From the NCBI GenBank assembly GCA_003864495.1, contig ML133503.1, forward strand, positions 248,001-312,000: DNA of 64,000 nt, in the 5' to 3' direction. This stretch comes from Nemopilema nomurai. Lineage: Eukaryota > Cnidaria > Scyphozoa > Rhizostomeae > Rhizostomatidae. Below, one piece after another: positions 1 to 10,035 of this stretch (positions within the stretch are counted from its first letter, which is position 1; each line of letters begins with the position of its first letter). Position numbers and translations under genes: made by a program. The notes under the pieces are model-generated. The model had not been told where the DNA came from, made no database searches, and worked only from the letters and a program-made list of their open reading frames with translations.

Positions 1-1090
1 TCATCAAACCAGACTCGATTATTGTACAACTGAGAGTTTGACAAACCACCAACGTTCGTGACCAGCTAAAACTCCTTCCTTCATTTTCTCTAATCTATAT
101 TATTCGGATCCTCGGAAAGTGAACAACTGCCAATCGAATAATCATATCATTTGTCTGTTTGTATTCATGAAATGAAAAAATTCTTCAAATTTTAAGTAAG
201 TGATAACTTGTTATGTAATTAGCTTTAAAAGAAGAAACTTTATAAGGGTCAACTAAAGTAAGAATGTTATGTGATTATGAATCGAATGCCCTAATTTTGA
301 TGTATTATTCTAGTACACGTGCATCGTGCACACTGGCCTCACTTGAAGCAACACCATAGCCTGACAGGAATCTGAATACGGAGATGACTATGGGTTTATT
401 TGGCTGGTAGCCAGAAGCCCTGTCTGGTGCTATGATAACTCCCACATAACTCCGCAAAACGAAGCCCTTGATGAGCCTGAGTTAATAGGGATTACTATGA
501 GAGCGATACGGTACCAAGAGACGATACTCAAATAGGTTTATTCTAAATGATTGCGGTTTTCGCCGACGTACATCAACATAAAATAAGGCCTAGTAATAAA
601 TTGGGATGTTGGCCGGAATAAAGACAGACTTACTGTCAAATTGACGAATAACTGACTTAACTCAAGCAGCTGAACCAAAGATGAATAGAATTAAAGCTTG
701 GTTAATTGTTTGTGGAATGTGCTGTCTCCGCAAAAGGGTGTCGCATACTTGGTGGACATTTGATTCCTGTTGTACCTGCGGTCCATGGTCACTTGCTGGG
801 CCCGGTCGGGCGTTTGTCTGTGACGCAAATTGCTAGTTCCGCGTCACAGAGATGCTGCAGCCTGATCCCCAACGGATACGTCTTAAATGACTCAGGTAAA
901 AGTGGTGACCGTAGTATTTCAAGCATTCACTTTCTCCTGTTCAGAGGAGGAAATGACAATAAGGACACAAGCAAGTCATTCATTTACGCCTTGATTTTAT
1001 CGATATCGAGAAGCATTTAATCTGTAGACCGTACAATAAGGCTAAAGCATTCAATTTAACGGTTAGTTGGTGAAAACTGTCCGAGGAGAC
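1..1090. other. 5' flank of the Tctex1 gene, no gene recognised
   Basis: No coding segment with recognisable homology is seen. The stretch at about 705-900 is more GC-rich than its surroundings and holds a perfect 10-bp inverted repeat (817-826 and 841-850, arm TCTGTGACGC) around a 14-base loop. Each arm contains TGACGC, which resembles a CREB/ATF half-site. This may be promoter or 5' UTR of the downstream gene. An open frame here (706-1020) starts at TTG, not ATG, and looks random. Confidence 0.4.
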
Positions 1091-2542
1091 ATGGGCCTTC
1101 ATGCGAAAAGCAAATCATTACCGAAGCTGTCTACGAAGTTGGAAACCCAAGACGGAATGCGTTTAACCATGGACAGTCGCCTTGAAGACAAGACAACGGA
1201 ATCGAAGAGTCATTTGAGAAATGTGGATATTATTCGCTTAGATTCGGGGAGAGAGGCGGGCACCGCTTATTTTGAGGAATTAACTGTTGAGAAGTCAAGC
1301 TCAGGACGAAGGAAGACTGAGTCGAAGCGAAAGGACAAAACAAAAGGCGAGCACAAGAATGGGATTTCTGGCAGAATTCGAGTTCTGTTTCAGTCTTTAT
1401 TTAATCTGGACAAGAGGTCCAAGGACAGTTTCATCAGCTCGCAAAGCTTCGGGTGGCAGTTGGACTCAAACTTTGAAATCATTGAAAATATGGCATATGT
1501 GAAATGTAGGTCGTTGCCCGAACTTAACAAACTTTTTAATGGGACGAAGGCCGTAAAAAAGTCAGTTTCTTTCCGTCAACAAAAACCGTTCTTTTCAAGT
1601 CTGTTGCGCAGATCAAGAAGGAGATTGAATTCTTTTAGAGATAGAAATCAGTCTGACTGTTCGTTGCAAGGGGAACTCACCCTAGACAGTTGCATGGACG
1701 TGACGTCAGACGAAAGGAGTCCGAGAAGGAAGCAAAGGGCACATTCTACTACACAAAGTGACATTTCTGCTCCAAATTCACCAGTCTTCCCCCATTGTAT
1801 GCACACATCGCCCGAAAATTCACCCGTATTTACGAAAGAAAGCCCGCCCGTTTTTGCTAAGGACGGCATTTCTAAAGCACGTGGCTTTCTACCAAATAAA
1901 GAATTTGGAAGCATGGACAGGGCTAGACTAAAACGCGAAAGGTTTAGACGCTCAAAAACGACAGGCTCCTCTTTTATGGGCATGTATGCCTCAACATCAC
2001 TGTCGGAAAGCTCAGACATTGCAGAAGAGGCCGATATCACAAACGAGGCAATCATCTCCAATGCGTCAACAGTTGCACAAAGACGGAGGAGAACGTTAAA
2101 TATAAACAGAAGCAAAACTATATGTATAGCTGATAAGAAAGAATCCGAAAGTCAGCCAAAAACACTCGAATCTGGTACAGAAGCCCAAAAAAGTAACGGG
2201 ACAAAATTTTGCGAAAATGAAGGTAATACAAAAGAACTACGAGAACTTGTTGAGGAGGAGCTGCAAGCTCAGTTGAGCAAGAAAGAATTTGACCCAGAGC
2301 AATCGACTACCTTATGTCGGACAATAAGCGAGCGCATTCGGATTAAGGTGCAGCAGGCGACTAATGGCGTCTTCAAGGTTGTGGTGCAAACGTATATCGG
2401 AGCTGTGGAGGAGGACGGAATAATAACTGCCTTGCAATGCAATCTGGATCCAAGCAATGATGGCTTTGCGGCAGTGTCGTACCGAAACGAGTCGTTATTT
2501 GCATTTGCATCGGTCCTAGCTGTGAATTTCGCGGCAAAGTGA
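1091..2542 (+). CDS. Tctex1-domain protein (DYNLT4/TCTEX1D4-like) with long N-terminal extension
   Basis: This is a single-exon gene of 483 codons. ATG 1091 is preferred because an in-frame TAG lies just upstream at 1064-1066 and the context (GAGACATGG) is good. Residues about 375-483 form a Tctex-1/dynein light chain domain: a helical part (ELRELVEEELQAQL, FDPEQSTTLCRTISERI), then strands with FKVVVQTYIGA and the C-terminal YRNESLFAFASVLAV, equivalent to the family's NESLF-A-A-V ending. The first 370 residues are basic, Ser-rich and probably disordered. They hold KSVSF at 157-161, which fits the RVxF protein phosphatase 1 docking motif, and three SPVF-type repeats at 229-255. Human TCTEX1D4 is a known PP1 binder with an RVSF motif and is half this length. 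Family members are dynein light chains or dynein-associated. The domain is clear; the DYNLT4 assignment is inference. Confidence 0.85.
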   Translation: MGLHAKSKSLPKLSTKLETQDGMRLTMDSRLEDKTTESKSHLRNVDIIRLDSGREAGTAYFEELTVEKSSSGRRKTESKRKDKTKGEHKNGISGRIRVLFQSLFNLDKRSKDSFISSQSFGWQLDSNFEIIENMAYVKCRSLPELNKLFNGTKAVKKSVSFRQQKPFFSSLLRRSRRRLNSFRDRNQSDCSLQGELTLDSCMDVTSDERSPRRKQRAHSTTQSDISAPNSPVFPHCMHTSPENSPVFTKESPPVFAKDGISKARGFLPNKEFGSMDRARLKRERFRRSKTTGSSFMGMYASTSLSESSDIAEEADITNEAIISNASTVAQRRRRTLNINRSKTICIADKKESESQPKTLESGTEAQKSNGTKFCENEGNTKELRELVEEELQAQLSKKEFDPEQSTTLCRTISERIRIKVQQATNGVFKVVVQTYIGAVEEDGIITALQCNLDPSNDGFAAVSYRNESLFAFASVLAVNFAAK

Positions 2543-2749
2543 GCACCAGCTTGCCTGCTGTCAGTGGTTTACAAATAGAACTAGACAAGAAGTCATGCGA
2601 GAGGAAAAGTCCGCGGAACCCACCACAAACTATTCAACTAAAAAGACTTAATTGTAACCGTAGAAAGACAATTTTAAAGTGGAAATGCCATCAGTTGTCA
2701 TCTATGTTCCACATCTATGTTATATGAGTCTAATGAAACCAACTTGCGG

Positions 2750-2755
2750 AATAAA
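2750..2755 (+). terminator. Polyadenylation signal AATAAA of the Tctex1 gene
   Basis: A canonical AATAAA lies 208 bases after the stop codon of the Tctex1-domain gene, giving a short 3' UTR. No other hexamer is closer. The assignment rests on distance and strand only. Confidence 0.55.
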
Positions 2756-3007
2756 CTGTTTTGGTCGTCGATAAGAACCCAAGGGGAAATTGCAGCACGG
2801 TGCGGTTTTGAACACATTGCAGACTTTCTTCTTTTTTTACCATCCTTAAGATTAATTAGTTCGGAACTGTCTACAGGAACGGGAACCTAAGAACAGGAAT
2901 GTCTGCTTCTTGACCCATGTCTTGAATTCCCGATGAGAAATTGTGTCCAGTTTGAATCTCCCCAGAAAAACTAATTATTAGTATTTGACGTTTCAAAAAA
3001 ATATGTT

Positions 3008-3293
3008 ATCGATCACAGGGCTGTAAATCCCGGGGGGACCGGACCCCCGCCCCCCCCCCCCCCAAAAAAAAAAATTTGGGGCAAAGTGATTTTGCGTTAG
3101 AATTTATATCATTTTATTCCAAAGAAATGGGATCCTTTGTATCTGGGTTAGCACTACACTATAGCCACTTTATCGAGCTCTAATCAACTATTGTTAAGGT
3201 TGGTTGGTTATGTAAGTATAGTGGTGTCGCTCTGTGTTTTGGGTCCGGCTGACCCCCCAATTGACAAGATAGATTTACGGCCCTGATCGATCA
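3008..3293. mobile_element. hAT-type MITE with 8-bp target site duplication
   Basis: A 270-bp non-autonomous element (3016-3285) has imperfect terminal inverted repeats CAGGGCTGTAAATC and GATTTACGGCCCTG. It is flanked by a perfect 8-bp direct repeat ATCGATCA (3008-3015 and 3286-3293). An 8-bp duplication with CAGGG-type ends is characteristic of hAT transposons. Just inside the ends are GGACCGGAC and the complementary GTCCGG. The body holds a long C run followed by an A run and no open frame, so it must depend on a transposase encoded elsewhere. Confidence 0.85.
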
Positions 3294-5021
3294 CATATTT
3301 TCATTTAGATTGTTTGAGTGATTGAGGTTAATCAATGATATAGCAAGTACACTAGTTGTTAAGTAAATATGATACTTACCCGAGCATTATTGTTCAAACT
3401 GGAGCAAGTGCACTTTTTGAAGCAGTGACCTCTGCATTGAAGACGAGAAGGGCACTTGAAATCCCATTCCTTCCAGCCTGGGTTAGGTTATGCTGCAGAT
3501 GAGTCGATATGTTTCAAAAACTTTCAATACTCGTGCAAAACAGGCTACGTTTTTTATATGTTGTCACTCAGGATTTTGTTTATTTTGTTTTGTATTAAGC
3601 TTGATGTTGGTCACACGATTTCTCTGAGATATTCGTCGTAGCAATCGTTACAACTTATACTCAGAAAAGAAGTCATAATAGGGGGCTTATTGTTTCATAT
3701 CACTTAAAGTGGGGCTTATAAGAGAAGGGGGTTAAATTGAGAGGGGGCTTAATGCGCAACTAAACATTCTACTTCACTTCACTAAATATCGCACATTGAA
3801 GTTTTAGCCATCACGTTTACTAAAAAACCTGGTAGCGAGTGACTGGCGAAAAATTGAAATGCGGACATGAAATGTAAGAAGAAACTCTAGTACATGAGGA
3901 ATTTGCAGCCAGAATATACGGCTTAAACAGCAAGACAGGAGAAAAACAGGCTGGTCGTCTGCCGATTGAGCTATCGATTTTATTGGGCAAGTTTCTAACA
4001 CAGAAGAACTGCCTTCAAAATTTTCGTCAACGTAAATAAATTTCTTGGGGACGGTTTAGTTGTACTGGGTGAATATTTTGCCAATTCAGAAAGAAAACAA
4101 ATAATTACAACACTGCATAAGGAACTGGAATTGGCATCAGACAATCTTTCTGGAGGGGGCTAAATCGAGAAGGGTGGCTTATTTCATTTGTCTTCGAAAA
4201 AGGGGGACTTTTCGGTATTTTAAATCAGTGCCCCAAAAATGTTTTGATCCAATGAATTTTAGATACTGCACCAAGTACTTTCGTTGAAAAGCAACTGCGT
4301 TTACTTTGGTTAAAAACGACTGACACGAAAAAGAGGCTAAAGGCCCCTTATAATTGCCTGTTTAATGTCAATTTTCGGTGTCAGCACTTAAAAGTCCACC
4401 TGTTATAATTGCATCCACGATGAGGGTCCCTACCTTTCTCCTCCTGGTCTACAATCCTTTATCTCATAAGACGGGCTTTTTGTTTAATGGATAGCCTACC
4501 CTGCGCAAGGCACGAATTTACCACGTGGATAGGCAAGGACCGAATAAAGGTATATCCACTCTTTCTTCTATAGCCTTTCTTCTCAACGAAGCAATGGTTC
4601 AGAAATCAGACCCTCCAGAAAGCTACCAGATCCACGTGCTCTGGCTGTTGGCCTCTTTCAGCCCAGGTGCAAAATTTCACAAAAATCCATTTTAAGTGCA
4701 GAAAATCTGTTAGAAACTCTCACCTCTGGGCAATATTGAAGGGCTTATTGCTCCTTTCAACATCTAAATATAAAGCAAGAGTGCAAACAATAACGAGACA
4801 GGATATATTTTCTGAGCTATTTATTGACAAATAATCCATAAAAGTATCCTTGCATCGGTGAATAATTTGCGTACTTTGAGATCTTGAAAATACTGTGCAC
4901 AATAATTGTGTTCAAGGTTCTTGTGACAAATTTGCACCACTGCTGTGCCCTTGCAACCACTTGTTGTAGCCTTTCCCTCAGTAAGAACAAATCTCCAAGG
5001 ATGAACAAGGCGAATGGAAGT
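3294..5021. other. Intergenic region between hAT MITE and RPL41
   Basis: No gene is recognised. GGGGGCTTA-like motifs recur at about 3680-3760 and 4155-4215 and look like fragments of an old dispersed repeat. The right-hand part is probably the 3' UTR and downstream flank of RPL41 on the minus strand, including a TTTATT (AATAAA on minus) at 4820-4825. Confidence 0.4.
4820..4825 (-). terminator. Candidate polyadenylation signal of RPL41
   Basis: AATAAA on the minus strand, about 200 bases beyond the RPL41 stop codon. It is the first hexamer I see downstream in the direction of transcription. Position is the only support. Confidence 0.4.
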
Positions 5022-5397
5022 TTACTTTGATCTCGCTCTCATCTTGCGCCTCTTTCTCTTCAACCTTCGCATGCGCTTCTTCTTCCACTAAAACAAAACC
5101 CGAAGTCAATGCCAGAATCTAGCTAAGACTCCTACAATTTTGACACAAGTACTTAAAGTGCACTTCTTTAAATCATTTTGTTTCTAAAGAAAAATCTGAC
5201 TCGCTTGACTCTACTTTCCCAAGAAGATAAATCCAAAATTTCAACACAAGTAGAAAGAAAGCTTAAGCATAATGAGTAATCACCATGGGACACATATAGG
5301 AAAACAATCGTAGGCCAATTCCTTCGTAAATGATGCATGGGCCTATTTTGAAACGTGTTGTGAGAAAATAAAGAAATTGACTTACCTTTTCCCTCAT
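5022..5397 (-). CDS. RPL41: 60S ribosomal protein L41 (eL41)
   Basis: This is the 25-residue, extremely basic large-subunit protein. Coding exon 1 is 5397-5386 (MREK), followed by donor GTAAG. Coding exon 2 is 5087-5022 after acceptor TTTTAG and encodes WKKKRMRRLKRKRRKMRARS, then K and the stop. The joined product differs from the near-invariant animal eL41 at only a few positions (MREKWK for MRAKWR, and RARSK at the end). It is far too short for ordinary ORF finding. A pyrimidine-rich tract, CTGCCTTTCTTTTCC, sits on the minus strand at about 5532-5547 and is followed by a donor-like GTAAAC. This suggests a non-coding first exon with a 5' TOP start, as expected for a ribosomal protein gene. 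The divergent tubulin gene begins about 200 bp beyond. Confidence 0.93.
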
Positions 5398-5528
5398 ACT
5401 TGTAAAGGCACTAGGTACTACAATAAAAATGATTGAAGTTAAGAATTTATTCGAATGATGGTCGAGATCTGAAAAGATTCGCAAAAACGGTGGACGAAAA
5501 AATTTGCACTCCTTACCTCCTAGTTTAC

Positions 5529-5744
5529 CGTCAGGAAAAGAAAGGCAGAGATGCAGCAACGCGGACAATTGAGGCTAACACCGCGCAAACGAGGCTATCA
5601 ATATTGGCAACGAGAGAGTTTCAAAATGGCGGAATTGGTGGTTTCAAAACATTGATAAATATCTAGAAAACATTTTTCTGGTTCATGTTTACCATCAGCA
5701 ACTTATTGAGGGAAAAGCTACCCTCACATTTTGAATGAATCGTT
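5529..5744. promoter_or_regulatory. Head-to-head intergenic promoter, RPL41 (-) / delta-zeta tubulin (+)
   Basis: The tract CTCTGCCTTTCTTTTCC on the minus strand (5550-5534) looks like a terminal oligopyrimidine transcription start for RPL41, with a candidate donor GTAAAC right after TGACG. The tubulin ATG is at 5745 on the plus strand. The two genes therefore share about 200 bp, with no room for separate large promoters. The start sites are inferred from sequence, not mapped. Confidence 0.5.
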
Positions 5745-8700
5745 ATGGATTTTTGCAATTTGTTCATATTTGTTGGTCAATTTGGAAACAAAATTGGCTG
5801 CAAACTGATTCCTACTTTAAAGTTAGTGCCCATTTCCTGTCCTGACTCGGGAAATGCTGAAAGGAAAGATGCTTTCATTGCAGTGGATACAGAGGCAAAA
5901 GCTGTAAGATGTTTGCAGGGAAAAGCTGAGGAAAATGTTGGAAAAGTTATTTTTGACAAAAAAGGGAGGGGAGGAAATTGGTCGATGGGCTATCAATTGC
6001 AGCGTGAGGATAAATATGGGTCGCCTATTAAAGAAGTTATTGTCAGGATGGTTAGACGGAAGATGCAACAGAGCTCAATCTCCATGTCTTTCCGTTAGTT
6101 TTGACTTGAATGCCAATCTTGCTTTTAGTAATGCCACCGACTGTAGCGGTTCCTAATGTTGTTTAGAATAAATTATAACTTCCAAGCCTGTTTATCATAA
6201 ACAATCTGTTTTTTCTCTTTGAACTGCAAGGGCATTGTTTTGCACCGAATCTTTCCAATGTACATAATATAAGATTATCTCATTCTAATTCTTTATATAT
6301 ACAGAAAATATAAACAACTTCCGTAAGAAATCTTTTTAAAAAAATAAACTCCTAGGACAGAAAACTTTCAATTTTCTGTCTTTATTTCTAACTTGATTTA
6401 GATTGAAGCCGAAACCAATTGCATAGCAATGGTTTACAATGATGTGGACAAAAACATTCAGTAACAAGTGTGACGTATTTATAACTGCATACACAGTGTA
6501 AGCTGGAAAATTGAAACAAGTTTTTTTCTTTTTTTAAAGGAATCATAATTGTTCACAGCTTAATTGGTGGCACTGGGGGTGGCCTTGGATCTGCAATTTT
6601 GGAATCACTCAGAGATGAGTTTCCAACAACCCACATAACATCAGTTTCAGTTGCCCCATTTGTGTCAGGAGAGAGTCCACTGCAACACTACAATGCTTTG
6701 CTGACATTATGCTGGCTGCAAAGGTGCATAGTTCACTGTCGGTTTTCTGGTCCTCGAGAATCAGTAATTTTTTATTAAAATCAAAGACTTGTTTTGTCTT
6801 TTCATTGGTGGACATTTTAAAATGAGTTTGAAACAGGAAATAAACAATTTCATTTTTCAGATACTCAGACTGTGTTCTGCTTTTCCACAACGATGAAGTC
6901 ATGAGTCAATCAATTTTGAAATCTGGTGTGTCAATGAAGACTAAAGAAGATGCTTTGACCACGCTAGATGACATCAACAACTATATATGTTACAGTGTAG
7001 CAGCTATCCTCTACAAACTTCCTCATGATTACCAACCATTTCTTGGCAGTACAGGATCAAAGCCACCTGGAGCCACTTGCAGCTTGGAAAAAACATCCAC
7101 CAGGCCAGAAAACAAAAGTTTAGGGAGAAATCTTAGAACTGAGGCAAATAATTTAGGTACAAAAATGAAAAAGTTGAGTATTCATGAGCAGAGGCAAAAG
7201 TCAAGTAGGACAAAATCTGATCCACATTGTGGCTGCATAGAAAACAAAAAAAGTCCTGCAAGAACAAAAGATAAACTTTGTGATTCCAGGAGTATGGCTA
7301 TAGGGATTAATGGAGAAGAACAAATAAATGATACAAGGGAGACAAATGACATTTTGCAACTTTTGACTCCAAATTCAAAAAAAAAGTTTGTTGCTTCTGT
7401 GCAAAACATTCTAGGAGAATCACAAGTGACTTCAAACCAGTTTTGTCTTCATTATTAAAGAGTGTAGTAAAAAAGGACCAAAATGGACAAAGTTACAGGA
7501 ACTCAAGTGTTATTTTGATTGCATATGGAGAATGTTCTAAAGCACTAGACTTTGAAAAGGACAAGGTTTTGGAATACTTGGGAAAAAATTTAGTACTAGA
7601 AGATTGCAAAGCCTCCTGTGTTGAAGCACTGGCCAGTGAGTATTCAATTTTCTTTTATATTTCGAATGAATGAAGATGATTGGTGTTGATGATTTGTTTG
7701 GTAATTTCAGAAAGTAAAACAGATGGAATAAGTCAAGTCAACTGCTTTGACATTTCATTGATAAAAATTGATTTTTCAAAAAGGTGCCATAAAGCTTTGT
7801 ACTCTTGAGCATTGTATGAAAAATATATGCTTTGGATGCAATTACCCTTTTCCCCTTGTTGGCCTGGGTGCACATGCCTATATTCGACATAAGTCCACAA
7901 TTCACAATTTTGCAAGTGTTTATTTGTTCAAAGCAGAAAAACTATGCACTGGCATGGACACCAAAGAACAACATAAATTTTAAAGCCACTAGATTTATTT
8001 TTGGGTACCACTCTCATCTAATGCACCCTGAATAAGGGTCACAAATGGGTGTAATCAATCTCTAGACACCTAATTTTTCTGGGGCCTTTCCAAGCATGCC
8101 AGTTAAGCTCTTTTTAGACAGTTTTGTCTGCCTCTTTCTGGATTTTAAAACATGATATATTTTCACTTATTGCTCTTGTGCTCATTCTAAAGAGATTTGG
8201 ATCTAAATTGCTCTAAATACAATGTTAATCTCATTGGGTTAATCGACTACTCTAACAAAGCTATTTGATAATTTTTCCAAGGTCCTTTGTGCATTTCGGG
8301 ATATCAGAGCCCTCTTTCACTTTCGCTTTATACAAACACAAGCAGAGTAGCTGATTTTATTGAGCATGTTATTCACAAGGCATCAATGCTGTATGATAAC
8401 AATGCATACCTACACTGGTATGAAAAATTTGGAATAACAAAGGTAAGAATTTCTACTGAATACATGATTTCAATAAGCCCCCTTTCATTTGTTTCTCATC
8501 TAGAATATAATTTGGGTACCTTTGTTTTTTAGAGATTAAAAAACATTCCTACATTAACACATCTTTGAACATAAATTTGTTTATGCACAAATTTGTTTTA
8601 TCAAAATGTGGCTTGAAATTTATTATTGTAAGGTTTCAGTAACTGTAGTCTGCATTGAAATCAAACTGAAATGGAACACTACAAATACCTTTTTAATATC

Positions 8701-8849
8701 CAATTTCAATTGATGAAAATAGAAAGGCAGATTTTTTAATTGAGTTCTCTCTAGATGAACTTTTCAATAAGCAACTTTTCTTTTAGGAATATTTTCTGGA
8801 AGCATTTTCTACTCTAAACGATGTTGTGCAAGAGTACAGGAATGTTTGA
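5745..8849 (+). CDS. Divergent tubulin of the delta/zeta class (apparent frameshift in exon 3)
   Basis: Five coding exons join in phase: 5745-6093, 6540-6723, 6861-7635, 8282-8442 and 8787-8849. Signatures are GQFGNKIG near the N-terminus (tubulin GQCGNQIG, with Phe for the usual Cys), the nucleotide-loop motif GGTGGGLG at the start of exon 2, then APFVSGESPLQHYNALL and LLFHNDEV, and the C-terminal AYLHWYEKFG with FSTLNDVVQEY. The end resembles delta-tubulin (AYIHQYTKFG). The SGE-PLQHYN segment recalls zeta-tubulin, the class lost in placental mammals that works with delta and epsilon in triplet microtubules and basal bodies. Exon 3 holds a Lys/Ser-rich insertion of about 80 residues. The frame shifts by one base between about 7415 and 7430, and total exon length is one base short of a multiple of three. 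About 510 residues if repaired; delta versus zeta is unresolved. Confidence 0.85.
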
Positions 8850-10035
8850 AAAGAAGAAACTAAAATACAAAACAATATTTCTTTTCATATGTTACAAAGT
8901 AATTGTGTAGAAAGGTTCTTACTTAATGTAAAATCAGTAGAATATATGGAATGAATACAACAAGCACCATCCAAGGACTTTCCAGTAGGCTTTCCAGCAG
9001 CTCAACCTGACAAAAAAATAACGCAATAAGCACAAACGCAAGACACACTGTTCGTTTGGGAGAAGCAAAAGGTCCAGAAAGTCATCAGAGTGGCTCTGCA
9101 AAAGTGTATCACATCAATAGAAGTAGCACTGCTGAAAGAATCACTTCCTTCTAGTTTGACTGACTAAGCTCACAAGATAGCAGGATAATTTTAAAACGAA
9201 GTAGTAAGTTAATTGTGTTGAAATATGTTAAGTGTAATAGTTGTGACGTTTTACTGTAATGGTGGTAGTTTTGAAAAAGTAAAGTCGACTGTGGAAGTAC
9301 TGGGGTGGGGTTCTCGCAGCAATGAGCCTAACAAAGGAGAGCGTAATGGCATTAGGGTGTGAAAACTGAAATTGTCACAAGACGGAAGTACCTGATTGGG
9401 GTGCTGCCCATGAAGGGGCTGCCAAATAGGGGGCTGTCTAATAGGGGGCTTGCGGAAGATGACAGAAACCCGTCCACAGAAAGGTAGTTGGCTGCTACTG
9501 GGAACTGGTAAGAGACCACCTCTTCAATGTGTGGGTTGTTGGTTATGACATTAAACCCAATTCTGAAACTAATATTACGATATCTAAAACTTGGATTGAG
9601 CAGATGAAATATCTGTCCATAGTGACAGATGCCATCCGATAGACCAATACCTCTAGACCACAAGAAATGGGAAGAATGGATAATCTAGAGTACAAAAAGT
9701 AACATCCTGGATTAACGGCGTAATAAGTGTTTCGCCTAATGGATTCTGGAACTTAGTTATTTTAATACAGTGTTAATCGATATTGTAAGCAGGCAAAGCG
9801 CATTCTTCATTAGTATGGTGGTAATGTTTGCAGATAAAGTATCACAAATCACCACATGGCTGCCTAATTGCCTTATGTTAAATCCAAAGCTAAGTTGAAA
9901 TCAGGGATAATACATCAAACCTTTTGACAGCACGATTATTCCTCAGGTGACGAGGCGACCGGAGAGACATTGATCTGACACTTCTCGCAATATTAAACTG
10001 GATACTAATCACAACGACATACCATAATAATGAAT
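8850..10035. other. Convergent 3' flanks of tubulin and gasdermin genes
   Basis: No gene is recognised. Tubulin (+) and gasdermin (-) transcripts end toward each other here. Three short GGGGCTG-type repeats lie at about 9396-9452. I see no unambiguous polyadenylation signal for either gene. Confidence 0.35.

Noticed and set aside
706..1020. Plus-strand open frame of 104 codons upstream of the Tctex1 gene
   Set aside because: Starts at TTG, has no recognisable domain, and is separated by stops from the real gene.
1648..2115. Minus-strand open frame of 155 codons
   Set aside because: Shadow of the Tctex1-domain gene on the opposite strand, with no family resemblance.
3361..3400. ATACTTACC resembling the 5' end of U1 snRNA
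   Set aside because: Only nine bases match; the following sequence does not continue as U1 and no Sm site or stem structure was seen.
7424..7445. A tiny GT-AG intron explaining the tubulin frame change
   Set aside because: The only GT-AG pair spans about 16 bases, far too short for splicing; an indel is more likely.
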